A stretch of 64,000 nt of DNA from Symsagittifera roscoffensis (GCF_963678635.1 NC_087070.1:19069318-19133317); one strand, 5' to 3'; shown: positions 50,394-63,302, numbered from the stretch's first letter. Numbers and translations: made by a program. The notes: generated by a model from the sequence alone, not told the origin.

Positions 50394-53300
50394 TCAGCTG
50401 TGGTCTAGAGTACTGAATGAGTCCAATAATTCTTGCTGTTCCATTGTTGTGATCGGGAGTCCCACTCGGCAGTCGTGAATTATTGTCCTCATCTAAACAA
50501 TGTATCAGTCTAAACTCTTAAATGGTATCAGCGAACAATTTAAAGCTCGTCCGTCATTTCAGTCTACACACCAATACTAACGTTAAATATTATCGTGAAA
50601 CACCCTTTAAAAGCTCTTAAAAAACTGTGCTGAAAATATGGCTATTTTCCGAAAAAAAAATCAAATTTCTCTGCCTCTCACAGATTCCTGCCAAACTTTT
50701 TTTATATCTAAAACCTTTAACTCACGAGACTGGAGAAGAAGGGGACCTGGTGTGGCTTCTCCGTGTACCTGTCGTAGTGGTCCAGACTGTCCTGCATCCG
50801 GAGGGCCAGAGAGTCATAATTGTCACGCACGATGCCCAGTACCTATGAAAAACATTTCTACCAACTTCAATGGATAAAGTCAGATAACCATACTGTTGTC
50901 CCGTAAGCACAATTATGACTGACGTTGAACGTGTAAAATGCAAAAATTTGTCACTAATACCTTGAATGCAAAGTGGATTGTCTAAGTGGTATCCACGTAC
51001 CTGGTCAATGCTGAGAGAGGAAAGATTGTTTAACTCCTGGAAATCCTTGATACGGGGGTTAAAGTGCGCGATTATAGATCTAAACAACCACATCAGTTAT
51101 TCCGCGAAATCGTCTGCTTTGTTTCAAATTATGTAACTCAGTTCTCTTAAAACCATATTTACCTTATGTTAGTTAGAGAATGCATAAGGCGGGCTGCTGA
51201 TTCGTGCAAGTTACCATTCGATCGAACGTGCTGCAGGGCTAAAGTAATGATTCTCAAGGAAATTACTGCCATCACTATGATTAAGAAATGCTAATTGTAT
51301 AAAACGTGATTAACCTACCGACAGCATACATATCGTCAAATGTGTTATACATGCGTAGTATCTCGTAGTACAGTTCATCATATGAGGAGGGACTTGGCAG
51401 AAAGGCGTCTCCAAAAGTGATAAACAGATTCAACACGCCAACTGCCTAAATCACGAAAAAACCTTTATGACCTATGTTGATGTTCTTTAATTCCATTATA
51501 GAGTATTATCGAGTACATAGACTATTCTTCTAGATTCGAAGTTAAATTTTTGGACTTAAGTTAAGTAATTTTTTTGAGTATGATTTATCGATCAATAAAA
51601 CTTGATGACCCAACACAAAGTTGTTGTTTGTTCTTGTAGAAGGGGAATTTTAACATTATGCGACTTAAACAGAAATTGAATCAGTAGTACATGTGAAAAT
51701 AAATACCTACCCGAAAAGCCAGGTGGAATATGTCAAAAGAATCCAAAAGCTCCGAGCTGTTCGCAACAAGAAACTTCAGAAAGACGATAAGCGCTAAAAA
51801 ATAGAATAAAAATAAAGCCTCTCAAAATACCATTTTCGATAAGCCGGAGGAATTTATTGAATTGAGGCAGTACCGGATTTACGGGGGGGGGCTTTTTTCA
51901 GTGATTCGGTCTTCTGCCAACCCAAAGGGTCCCTACCCCCTATGTACTTTTTGAGAAATACATTTCTGCCTGACTGGCTTTAAAAATTTCCCTAAAGGAG
52001 TCAATATATATACTAATTTTTAGGGGAGCTCGCGGCGAATAAACGCAATTTTCGGCCAATATTCTCCAAGTGCCTAAAAACGATTTTTTCTAAAAATCGC
52101 CTGCGGCGCAGAAAATTTGGTCGAAATAGGGTCTTCATAGTGATTTGGATTTGGGAGAGCTCAGAAAATCTATTTATTAGACCTAAAAACACACATCACA
52201 GTCACATTCATGCCAAGAACTCTCCGTTCTATGTAATTGATTTGTAATAAAAATATGTACTCGTAACTTTTTACGATAAACTGGTGCTTGGAGTTAAAGG
52301 GAGAAAACACAAACAGAGCACCAACTTGACAAAGCTGCACTGAAAACCACACTTTCGTATAAAAAAAATGAAAATATTCTGATCGAACAGTTTGTAACTT
52401 CTGATAATATAGGATGATTTCTGGTTTTTAACACAAAAAAAATTCAAAACAAGAACTATTGTTACCAAAAACTAGTTGAAACAGAAACAGAAAAAAGGCA
52501 TGTAGCCTTGGAACAATCTATAATTTTTTTGCGAGAAACAATATTTGTATGATATTATGCTATTCGTGAAATTGTAAAATTTTGATTTATTATTATCCAC
52601 AGGTATTGAGAAAGCTGTCAAGTTCCTCAAATTTTCAATTAATAATGCTGATTATGTTGTTATGCGTATATGAATGCACATAGATGCACTCAAATCTCGA
52701 AAACAGCAGCTGATTTGGTGCCGGGGGGGGGGGGGGGTCAGCTGACGCCTTCATCTTTCTCTGGGAATCGATTCCTTGATCAACCAAAAAGTTACCCCTT
52801 TGGTAATATTTTAGAACAATTTTGTGACGCCTTTGGCGCCAATATGTACAAATTTTGATTGAAGAGAGCGCGCCAAAAAACCGCAATTTTTGGTCAAAAC
52901 TTTCCAACATGTGACTAAAAACGTCCCATTTTGCCTGTTTTTTTTTCAAAATTGCTTGCGGCACAAAAAACTTTAACAAAAAAGGGTTTTTGTGATTTGT
53001 GCGAGCTGAGAAAATCAAATTGGTCGGTTTCCTAATTTTTTTTGAAAATCCATTCCCTTCCCCCGCCCGAGGAAATCCTAAAATCCTAGATCCGCCCTTG
53101 CTTAGATAGTTTACCTTGCCATAACAGCTGCCATTGGTATCCGAGTAACCTGATTTTGTTCTTCTTCTGATGGCAAATAATTCGGTACACTACTGCAAGA
53201 CTGAACCTAAAACAATCGCGAAAACAACTGACTTTTGGCCGAGATATTCAAATTTTGTTTTTAAAAACTGTTCTGGACTACACTCACGCGTGTAGTTCGT

Positions 53301-54961
53301 ATGGCAAACTCTTTTTCAATTGCGTTGAGATGAAATTACACAGAAGATCTGAATGAAAAACAAAACTCAAGAAACTATTTGATTCTAAATATGATTTCCA
53401 TTTGGGGTTGTCGATCTATTAAAGTCTCAGTGAAGTTAAAACTTATAGAAAAATTTAATAGCTTACCAAGTAATGAGACAACAAGTGGAACTGATTTGCG
53501 AGGTCTTTCAGCTCCCGGTTTCTTATGTCTCATCGGCTAAACAAATTACCGCGTTTACCGTACTTTCTATCCCAACAATGCAAAAACTATTCCTTTCTAC
53601 TGCTGATTTACATTATCCGGACAAAACGTATAAAACTTGAAATTTAAAACGCGTTTTTGTTCCAAAAATGGTTGATTTTAGACAAAAAAAATGAAGATAA
53701 AAGTTGCTTAGAGTTTTAGCAGATAATATGGTGTAATTTGCTTTTCGAAATTCGGGCCCAAAATTTTACCTCAAAATGGATTATTTCAGGCTTTTTTAGT
53801 CAATCAAACTTACGCTGAAACTACCAGGTCAATTTCTGATAAAATTATATAACAGTGAGCCTCTTATAGAGCCCAACGCATTTTACGAAAGGTTTATTTT
53901 AAGGTTTATATTTCTTGTCTATCAAACAAAAATAAATTAAAACACTTTTTGGAGATTATACCCATCCTCAAGTTTGTTGGGCACTATAAGAGGCTCTTTT
54001 TTATATTTTTCTTTCAGTAATTAACTCGGTAGTTTCGGTGTAAATTTCAATTGACTAAAAAACCAACAATAATCCATTTATGGGGTAAAATTTTGGGACC
54101 GAATTTCAAAACATAGCCAACAGACAAGACAGTTGGAAAAGAGTCACAGATCGGAAGAAGTAGAAAAAAAAATAATAATAATTACTTATTTTTTTGAAAA
54201 ATCTTAAGAATTTTACGGAAAAAATAGATACCCTTAAAGCTCTTTGAGTTACTAGAACAATTTATGATTAGAACTTTTTTGATTAAATTAATTCAATTTG
54301 AGAAAACTGGACCAATGGGTAAACTTTTTAAACCACTGGGAAACCTGAAAACTAAATTCCAAGTTTTTCGTGATCTTTACACTTTTGCTGTTCCAAAGGA
54401 AATGAAGTGAACTCAAAAAGAAATCATAAGTCAAACTGCGAAAAAACAAACTTGAGCCTGAACAAAATTTGAGTCTGAACTATGTTCTTCGAGTTAAAAA
54501 CAAACTACACCATATTAATTTTACCAAGCACGTTTTGTTTTCATCATTTTTAGTCTAAAACCAACTCAATTTGAGAAATATGCGTTTTATATTTCAAGTT
54601 TCATAAGTTTCATCTTCAATTTTTGTTATTTTCAGTTTATTTATCATTCAGTTTCATTTTCTATTTTTGTTAGTATTATAATGGTTTTAACTGCTCACTG
54701 GCTGATAGAGGTTGACCCTGAATGTGATTGAGCTGTCGTGTAAAAATGTGTTGGCGTACTGGTCTTCCACAATACATGTAACAATAATTAGACACAATTT
54801 GGAGTTTGCAAACTTGGCAGGGTCTTTAGTGTCGTTCATTATGTATGACATGTACTCGAAGAAGGAGACTAGGATGTTACTCGGTTCTGCACTCCCGTCC
54901 ACGCCTACTCCCCCACTATCACCCTGGGCACTGAGATGATTTTGTTGATCTGCTTCGCCAC
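50394..54961 (-). CDS. ARMH3: ARMH3 (C10orf76) orthologue, 3' half, 10 exons
   Basis: Exons in transcript order: 54961-54699, 53536-53467, 53348-53288, 53206-53115, 51793-51711, 51445-51319, 51265-51163, 51079-51001, 50842-50726, 50492-50394 (TGA). All joints are GT-AG and in phase, giving 363 uninterrupted codons; I recall human ARMH3 as about 689 residues, so this is the C-terminal half. Landmarks in order: [15 protein letters not shown] and [84 protein letters not shown]; final [14 protein letters not shown]. These follow the vertebrate protein colinearly to its end (DUF1741 region). In mammals ARMH3 is an armadillo-like protein that binds PI4KB and acts in Golgi PI4P homeostasis. The first exon's 5' border (acceptor near 54962) is less sure. 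Upstream exons lie outside the window. Two introns are swollen by MITEs. Phase and residues show no decay, so the gene is probably functional. Confidence 0.93.
51865..52175 (+). mobile_element. hAT-like MITE, copy A, in ARMH3 intron
   Basis: Starts CAGTACCGGATTTACGGGGG with a long G run, a style common at hAT-like MITE ends. Its right half (GAGCTCGCGGCGAATAAACG, CGCCTGCGGCGCAGAAAAT, GAGCTCAGAAAATC) matches copy B. No 8-bp target duplication was found at the limits I could define, so the right end is uncertain. Confidence 0.55.
52690..53100 (+). mobile_element. hAT-like MITE, copy B, in the same ARMH3 intron
   Basis: Begins near GCAGCTGATTTGGTGCCGGG with a run of about 15 G and ends CCTAGATCCGCCCTTG. 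Between them are GCGCGCCAAAAAACCGCAAT and TTGCTTGCGGCACAAAAAAC, which match copy A. The right end is the inverted equivalent of the element start at 25473. It stops 15 bases short of the exon at 53115-53206, so it nearly touches the splice donor. Confidence 0.65.
53741..54118. mobile_element. About 375-bp foldback element in an ARMH3 intron
   Basis: The arms 53741-53877 and 53976-54115 are reverse complements at roughly 75% by eye. The best stretch is GAGCCTCTTATAGAGCCCAAC (53857-53877) against GTTGGGCACTATAAGAGGCTC (53976-53996). Other paired stretches are AAATTCGGGCCCAAAATTTT and TGGATTATT. The centre is about 98 bases. There is no open frame. Confidence 0.8.
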
Positions 54962-54965
54962 CTTC

Positions 54966-55530
54966 GAACATAATAATCAGTAGTTAGAGACGAAAACCTA
55001 ACGCGTTAAGCTAAAGTTAAACATATAACCTTAGAAGACATAATTTTTACTCGTTTTTCTTAATTGGGTATATGCTTCACATGTTGAATGTTTCTACCAA
55101 CGTTTTTTTGAGTAATCAAACTATTGAAAGATCAACTTATTTATTTATTGAACAGCCAACTGACAGTTGTGAAAAAGTAATGAACGTAAGCAAACTGAAA
55201 AAAAAACAACTTGTTTTTTCAAAAATCTAAAATCTTCAACTTTTGAATTTCGAAAAAAAAATAGATGGATATAAAACTCTTTGAATTTGTAGAACAATTT
55301 ATGGCGGACACTTTTTTGTTAAAACTAACCCAATTTGAGAAAACTGGATAAATAGGTAAAACTTTTATTTCGCTGGGAAATCTGATAATTATGGAACCTG
55401 ATCTGAACTACATTTTATTATTGGATAAATTGGATATTTTACCACTGTAAAAAATTTAATATTAACCAATCATAATCCATCCAACTAACAACCCACTTAT
55501 TTGTAAGTGCTGAAATTACTTGTAATTTCA
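54966..55530. other. AT-rich spacer between ARMH3 exon and retroelement
   Basis: No further ARMH3 exon was recognised on the minus strand. This is probably intron. Confidence 0.4.
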
Positions 55531-57033
55531 GCACCAGAGAGATTTGAATTTAACTTAGAAATTAGTTGCCTCTCCAAGAGAACTTCAGCAGTTGCAATAA
55601 GCCAGTATACACTAGATCTATTGAGCCTAGCAGAGACTAGTTAAACACCCTGAGACTAGTAGATATAAGAGTAAGATTAGGATCGGTATTAGACTAAGAA
55701 GTTGCACGAATCTATCCGGCCGAAAATAAGATAGCGTGACGAGCAGACGGTGTACCCTATCCGAAATTACTCTATGAGTTAACTACTTCGGTCCTAACTC
55801 ATCTGGTGCGACTATAAGTCTCGAATAATTAGACAAAATTAGACAAAACATTTTCAAAATGTTACACGATAATAACTTAATCGAAATGTCTCTACGACTC
55901 AATAGATCAGAGCCGATATTCCGAACAATACTAGAACTACCTGGTTTCGGAAGAAGACCTCGGACAAGAGACGATATACGACAACGTAGAAACTTACCAT
56001 TTAGTTTTATGGTTGTACGGCAAAAGCCAACACAAACTTTTATATTTAGAATCTTATTAGCAATGAATTTAGATTTTCAATTGCAAACATAAAATTTTGA
56101 AGTAAACCTTCATGACCATTTCAGGCGCTAAACAAAACTATTAATGTACAATAACGATTGATAAAAATATCTCAGATCATTTTCCTAATTTCTGCAGTAT
56201 TATATAAAACATATTTGAAAAATATTTATTGAAAATAAAAATAAAAATTAGTAGCATGACAATAAATAGTTAGTAATAAAAAATCAACTTGTTGTTCCAG
56301 CTTCATCACCTAAACATAACAGCAATCATAAGCTCACTAACATCATTGAAAAACTAAATCTTTTTATCAAATAAATTTGAACCATTTTAAAATTAAAATC
56401 ACTTAATTTTAAAAATCAGATCAAGGCTTCTCCTTGGATCTTTATAAATTTTCTATCTCACTAAATTTAAAACCTGATCATCAAGTCCTATACTTGGATC
56501 AAAAAGAACAATTTTGTCCTCCCCACCCACTTAGCAAGTGTCTAACGACCTCAAACGTCGATTCACTATCCAACCTTTTCAAAAGACCCAGGACTAATAG
56601 AAATTTTTAAACAAAACTAACCATTCAAATTAAGCTAAACAGTGAAGAACTTCGGTTATTCATCCTTCACTTGAACCCTCCTCTTACCAGACCCAGGATA
56701 GATCTTAAACTTAGTAAGTTTAAAATAGTATCTAACGAACTGCTTGCGTTCTAATTATACCTGAACCTTGTGGATCGATTTACTATTCTCCAACCCTTGA
56801 ACACAATCACTACCCCTAAGTAAGATTAAGTAAGTTAACACCTTAACTTAGACTAGCCACGAGAAAGTAGAAAATCATTCTCCGGAATCGATATACTTTT
56901 CTCTCCAACCCTGAACAAAAAGACCCAGGTTAAGCTAACCAAAAAATCGTAAGGACTGACAGTCTAGGAAAATAGAAATAACTAACAACTTCTTGCATCC
57001 CTCATCCTAAACCTTATGTCATTCAAAAATTAA
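55531..57033 (+). mobile_element. Probable 5' LTR/leader part of the Ty3/gypsy-like element
   Basis: Sequence before the first Gag-like frame is non-coding, with C-rich and pyrimidine-rich tracts (CTCCCCACCCACTTAGCAAG) unlike the intron DNA to its left. A frame at 55859-56092 is short and unassigned. Neither LTR border nor primer-binding site could be fixed, because the matching 3' LTR is outside the window. Confidence 0.4.
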
Positions 57034-57477
57034 GGAAATAAACAAACAATCGTTTTACACAATTGTGAACTAGATAACCAAAATTACGATCTTGTAATCA
57101 CTCCACATACACAAACAGTTGGATACATTCGAACAAAACGACAAACAAAAAAAAGAAAAATTATAAACAAACAAAGACAAATCACACGAAAAAGATTTTC
57201 AAAAAAGAGAAACGCATTTTCTGAATCAGAAGCCAACAGTTTAGACGAACTATACAAATTAAAAGAACCAATAGATAAAAATTGTCCCATTCATGATCAA
57301 TTATATTTTTCCGACTCAGAAACAACTTCAAATTCATCAAAAAGAGGAAAAAGAAGAATAAAAAAGCAATATAAACACAAACCAGTACACTTGTATAATT
57401 GGAATCAACCAATTAGACACATTGATAGTTATATATTACCAGTCATCAAACGAAAAAATGAGCCACACTCAAAGTGA
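57034..57477 (+). pseudogene. Basic open frame ahead of gag, 147 codons, no ATG
   Basis: Open between TAA at 57031 and TGA at 57475, with no ATG at the start. It is very rich in Lys/Arg, then acidic and serine-rich (LDELYKLKEPIDKNCPIHDQ, FSDSETTSNSSKRGKRR). Composition suggests real coding sequence of the retroelement, either the N-terminal part of its polyprotein or the end of another product. It overlaps the next frame by 20 bases in another phase. Confidence 0.4.
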
Positions 57478-58690
57478 CGAAAGTCCAGATGAAGAAGCAG
57501 TTTTTCTCTTTCTTATAGATTCACTCGATGATAGAGGACAAACACGATTTTGTAAGAACTTGCTCGTAAATTTGTTTGAACCAGGAATCATTCCATGCAA
57601 AGCAGAATTCCCAGATGTAAAAATCAAAAGACATATGTAATCTAACACAACAATATGGAATCTACACCATAGAATTCAGCACACCAAATACAGCCCATCG
57701 TAAATATGTAATTCAAACAGACGATATTGAATTAGAATTTTCAAAAGTATTCCTAGAATATATCAAAAGCATACAATATCATAATTCACAAAGAGCAAAC
57801 TCCATATTCACTAACGAAGTTTTTGCAGTAATATATAGTTATATATCTATATTGGAAAAAACAGAAGTTCAATGTATATCACCAACTGAAACATCAAAAC
57901 ATCAAAAAACGAAATGAAATCACAGTATTTTCAACATTTCTACATATAATTCGCGAAAATTTCACTAAAGAAGATGTTTCACAAAACACAACATGATTTA
58001 CAAAAGATTTTAGCATGGTTTATAATTGATTATTTCGCCCACAATTTAGATTTAATTTCACAAGCAAGAAAAAATTTCAGACCTCAAAATACCAATGACG
58101 ACACTGTTTTTTCAGAACAATCAGATCACGTTTGGGACCCTGACTGGTCTCATCCAGCATTTCTGAATATTCCACAAGATATCTCGAGTCAAGCAATAAG
58201 TACAATATCTTTCCACAGAGATTATGTAAAAGTAATACCATTAACCATTGACGCAACACCATTAAATTATAATACGTTTTTACCTGATACACGAAATAAC
58301 AGCTTAAATTCAACAGTCAAACATAATGAAAATCTCAATGGAACCAGAAATCTTACAAAGCAAGATATTCAAACACCATCACACTTCATAAATGAAGAAA
58401 TCGTCCAAACAACAGCAACAACTACACAACAAAGTAGTTCACCAATACACCCTAATCTGACAACACCAAGAAATACAAATACATCACTAACACAGGTAAC
58501 CTTACAATCAACAGTTAAACCTTCGGTTGCTCCAAAATATTCACATATGGACTACCAAACATATAGACCAATGACAATACCGTCAAAACACGAAAACCGT
58601 TCACAAGAAACACTTTTGCAGAACACAATTATAATTATGCTCACCAACCAAAAACAAATCAACTTCCCCAAAAAAATACACAAAATTTAA
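57458..58690 (+). pseudogene. Gag N-terminal region, frameshifted
   Basis: An ATG at 57458 opens 60 codons (SHTQSDESPDEEAVFLFLID). The following 330 bases make sense only after phase changes near 57640, 57900 and 57975. The frame 57974-58690 then supplies 238 codons (LISQARKNFRPQNTNDDTVF) ending in a Thr/Ser/Gln-rich stretch. The indels leave no intact polyprotein. The family is inferred from the zinc knuckle and protease further on. Confidence 0.6.
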
Positions 58691-60856
58691 ATCAAGTATG
58701 TTCCCATTATTGGAATCGCCCAAAAACATCGACCAATTCAGTAAATTTTCCAGAAAATCCACAACCTACACAGTATTATACTGAAAATTACCCATTTTTT
58801 CAACAAAATAAAAATATAAAACATACACCATATAACACAAACTATTTATCATCTGATGATGATGATTATCATCAACCAGATATTTTTGCACCATATACTA
58901 AAGAATACCGCTTCCATATTACCTTCAGCAACATGAAATCACAAAAAATCAACTTTCAAATTTTTCACAAATGCCAAATGCCGCAGAATCACTACAGATG
59001 ACTATGAATCCATACCTCATGGGTGGATCATCAATAACATCGAATAAACCCTTAATGGTATTCACAGGAACAGACCCTGAATATTCTGTAGAAGATTATC
59101 TAAATGCAGTAACAGCAAATTTAATTTTAAATATAGGACCCGAACCAATTAATACGCCACTACATCAAAATGGGATACATAGACGTACAGCATTAATACA
59201 AACAACCCTAGATGGCTCAGCTCAAAAATGGTTTTCAGTATTACCCATAGAAATAAAATCAGACTGGAAAAGATTCACACAAGAATTTTCAAAAATGTTT
59301 GATTCTGAAAAAAACAAACAACATCAAAGAGTTTTATGCAACGAAATCCGCAGATTACCGAATGAAACAATTAAACAATTAGCAGTACGAATCGAAACAC
59401 TAGTTCGAAAGCATATTCACTTAATACGCATGATTACAAAAACACAAAAATGACAGAAATTTTAATGATGACCTTGACACCTCAATTAAGGAAAATAGCT
59501 ATAAAAAAGAGAGCATCTCATCCTTCCTCAATTCGAGAACCAGATTTAAATTTTCGAAAATTAGCAGATAAACTAGAACAAGCAGAAATCACAATGAAAC
59601 TCGAAAAAACAGAAAATCTAAAACTACAATATGTTAATCGCATTGAAACAAATACTACACATAAATAACATACAAGAATCAGACACAGACCTGATTGAAA
59701 AAATCACTGAAATACTAAATATCTACGAAAAACATCCAAACTTTAAAGGCAAACCATCTTTCAAAAAATGGTGTAATTATTGCCGACTATACGGACACAG
59801 TATTTCCGAATGTAGACAAAAACAACAAGACAATCAGAATAAACCTCAAAAGCACAAAGAACCAAATAAATCATTCTATCAATACATGAAAAAAGACCAG
59901 AATCTACCAAACAAAAATATACATAGTAATAACAGTTCAGGAAAACCACTTCCGAGCAACTCAAATTACACAAGAAACCAATCACCATATAACTCAAGTT
60001 ATAGAGGTAGATCACCCGAACTAGGAAATACACGAAAATTCTCACAAAATAGATATAACCGATCGAATAGCCAAAAGAACCAAAATAACTATTCACGATC
60101 GAATTCCAACACAACAGAATTTGTTTCTGGTTCCAGTTCCCAATCAAACTCAAGGAATAGACACTATTCCAATAATCAATCACGAAACTCATCATACAAC
60201 AGAAATAGAAACTATTCACATAATAGAAATAGAAGTTATTCAAACAACCGAAATCAGAATTACCCAAACAATAAATCAAGGAATAATTCATATAATAGAA
60301 CAAACTATCACAGATCAAACAATAATTATCAAAACAGATCACGAAATAAATCACAAAATCGAAACTCAAGTTACAATAATCGATACAGAAATTATTCCCA
60401 GTCACCACATAGGAATAATAACCGCTATCCCGATTCTAATCATCAATACAGAAGTAGCACACCAAAACATCAAAGACTCATTAATCAAGTGCAAACAAAT
60501 GAAGAAACAACTTCAGACCCCCCAGGTATTGATGACACAGGAAGTAACGAATTACAACTAAATCATATAAATTGTGAATCATCAGATACAGAAAGTGATA
60601 CAGATAATACCATCTCTGTAAATATAACAGTCGAAAACGACTATGAACCTATCATATATGAACAACCTTTTACTTCACATATATATGAAAATCAATTGGA
60701 ACTCCTTCACAATTACTATATTGGACCCATTGATAATACACAAATTACACAAGAAGTAAACGAAATTAACACGGTAATTAAACCCGATAAAAAAGATGAA
60801 ACACAATGCTCAAACACAAAACATATTTATCAAAATACACAAAAAGAACAACCAAG
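58413..60856 (+). repeat. Internal 2.44-kb duplication in gag, copy 1
   Basis: The segment starting AGCAACAACTACACAACAAA recurs at 60857. The junction uses two bases of homology (AG). Copies differ by only a few bases, among them one extra A in copy 2 near 61699. The duplication cuts Gag: at the end of copy 1 the frame runs back into the earlier Thr/Ser/Gln stretch instead of into protease. Confidence 0.95.
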
Positions 60857-60868
60857 AGCAACAACTAC
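58971..60868 (+). pseudogene. Gag central part with CCHC zinc knuckle, copy 1
   Basis: Frames 58971-59453, 59450-59668 and 59631-61133 follow each other. The first and third share a phase and the middle one is shifted, so two opposite indels (near 59415 and near 59690) bracket about 270 bases. The first frame has the capsid-like LNAVTANLILNIGPEPINTP and GSAQKWFSVLPIEIKSDWKR. The third has the knuckle CNYCRLYGHSISEC at its residues 48-61 (59772-59813), then a long Arg/Asn/Ser/Tyr-rich tail. Zinc knuckles bind the element's RNA during packaging. Beyond 60856 the frame reads duplicated upstream sequence up to 61133. Confidence 0.75.
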
Positions 60869-63302
60869 ACAACAAAGTAGTTCACCAATACACCCTAATC
60901 TGACAACACCAAGAAATACAAATACATCACTAACACAGGTAACCTTACAATCAACAGTTAAACCTTCGGTTGCTCCAAAATATTCACATATGGACTACCA
61001 AACATATAGACCAATGACAATACCGTCAAAACACGAAAACCGTTCACAAGAAACACTTTTGCAGAACACAATTATAATTATGCTCACCAACCAAAAACAA
61101 ATCAGTTTCCCCAAAAAAATACACAAAATTTAAATCAAGTATGTTCCCATTATTGGAATCGCCCAAAAACATCGACCAATTCAGTAAATTTTCCAGAAAA
61201 TCCACAACCTACACAGTATTATACTGAAAATTACCCATTTTTTCAACAAAATAAAAATAAAAAACATACACCATATAACACAAACTATTTATCATCTGAT
61301 GATGATGATTATCATCAACCAGATATTTTTGCACCATATACTAAAGAATACCGCTTCCATATTACCTTCAGCAACATGAAATCACAAAAAATCAACTTTC
61401 AAATTTTTCACAAATGCCAAATGCCGCAGAATCACTACAGATGACTATGAATCCATACCTCATGGGTGGATCATCAATAACATCGAATAAACCCTTAATG
61501 GTATTCACAGGAACAGACCCTGAATATTCTGTAGAAGATTATCTAAATGCAGTAACAGCAAATTTAATTTTAAATATAGGACCCGAACCAATTAATACGC
61601 CACTACATCAAAATTGGATACATAGACGTACAGCATTAATACAAACAACCCTAGATGGCTCAGCTCAAAAATGGTTTTCAGTATTACCCATAGAAATAAA
61701 AATCAGACTGGAAAAGATTCACACAAGAATTTTCAAAAATGTTTGATTCTGAAAAAAACAAACAACATCAAAGAGTTTTATGCAACGAAATCCGCAGATT
61801 ACCGAATGAAACAATTAAACAATTAGCAGTACGAATCGAAACACTAGTTCGAAAGCATATTCACTTAATACGCATGATTACAAAAACACAAAAATGACAG
61901 AAATTTTAATGATGACCTTGACACCTCAATTAAGGAAAATAGCTATAAAAAAGAGAGCATCTCATCCTTCCTCAATTCGAGAACCAGATTTAGATTTTCG
62001 AAAATTAGCAGATAAACTAGAACAAGCAGAAATCACAATGAAACTCGAAAAAACAGAAAATCTAAAACTACAATATGTTAATCGCATTGAAACAAATACT
62101 ACACATAAATAACATACAAGAATCAGACACAGACCTGATTGAAAAAATCACTGAAATACTAAATATCTACGAAAAACATCCAAACTTTAAAGGCAAACCA
62201 TCTTTCAAAAAATGGTGTAATTATTGCCGACTATACGGACACAGTATTTCCGAATGTAGACAAAAACAACAAGACAATCAGAATAAACCTCAAAAGCACA
62301 AAGAACCAAATAAATCATTCTATCAATACATGAAAAAAGACCAGAATTTACCAAACAAAAATATACATAGTAATAACAGTTCAGGAAAACCACTTCCGAG
62401 CAACTCAAATTACACAAGAAACCAATCACCATATAACTCAAGTTATAGAGGTAGATCACCCGAACTAGGAAATACACGAAAATTCTCACAAAATAGATAT
62501 AACCGATCGAATAGCCAAAAGAACCAAAATAACTATTCACGATCGAATTCCAACACAACAGAATTTGTTTCTGGATCCAGTTCCCAATCAAACTCAAGGA
62601 ATAGACACTATTCCAATAATCCATCACGAAACTCATCATACAACAGAAATAGAAACTATTCACATAATAGAAATAGAAGTTATTCAAACAACCGAAATCA
62701 GAATTACCCAAACAATAAATCAAGGAATAATTCATATAATAGAACAAACTATCACAGATCAAACAATAATTATCAAAACAGATCACGAAATAAATCACAA
62801 AATCGAAACTCAAGTTACAATAATCGATACAGAAATTATTCCCAGTCACCACATAGGAATAATAACCGCTATCCCGATTCTAATCATCAATACAGAAGTA
62901 GCACACCAAAACATCAAAGACTCATTAATCAAGTGCAAACAAATGAAGAAACAACTTCAGACCCCCCAGGTATTGATGACACAGGAAGTAACGAATTACA
63001 ACTAAATCATATAAATTGTGAATCATCAGATACAGAAAGTGATACAGATAATACCATCTCTGTAAATATAACAGTCGAAAACGACTATGAACCTATCATA
63101 TATGAACAACCTTTTACTTCACATATATATGAAAATCAATTGGAACTCCTTCACAATTACTATATTGGACCCATTGATAATACACAAATTACACAAGAAG
63201 TAAACGAAATTAACACGGTAATTAAACCCGATAAAAAAGATGAAACACAATGCTCAAACACAAAACATATTTATCAAAATACACAAAAAGAACAACCAAG
63301 AG
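60857..63302 (+). repeat. Internal 2.44-kb duplication in gag, copy 2
   Basis: Repeats 58413-60856 and then continues into unique protease sequence (AAAAAATTTGGACAATTCC). Both central frameshifts of copy 1 are present, so they came before the duplication. The extra A near 61699 is private to this copy. Confidence 0.95.

Noticed and set aside
50722-51093. 123-codon minus-strand open frame
   Set aside because: It reads from one ARMH3 exon through an intron into the next in the wrong phase; only the splice-aware reading gives the conserved protein.
55740-55800. Apparent similarity to 25325-25375 (GTACCYTATCCRAAATTACTC)
   Set aside because: Only about 25 bases agree and flanks do not; too short to claim a shared element.
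59761-60408. 215-codon minus-strand frame rich in Tyr, Cys and Phe (and its twin at 62205-62852)
   Set aside because: Antisense shadow of the Asn/Arg/Ser/Tyr-rich gag tail; low-complexity sense sequence leaves the other strand open.
60121-60561. 146-codon plus frame rich in Ile/Thr (twin at 62565-63005)
   Set aside because: Shifted-phase shadow of the same gag repeat region.
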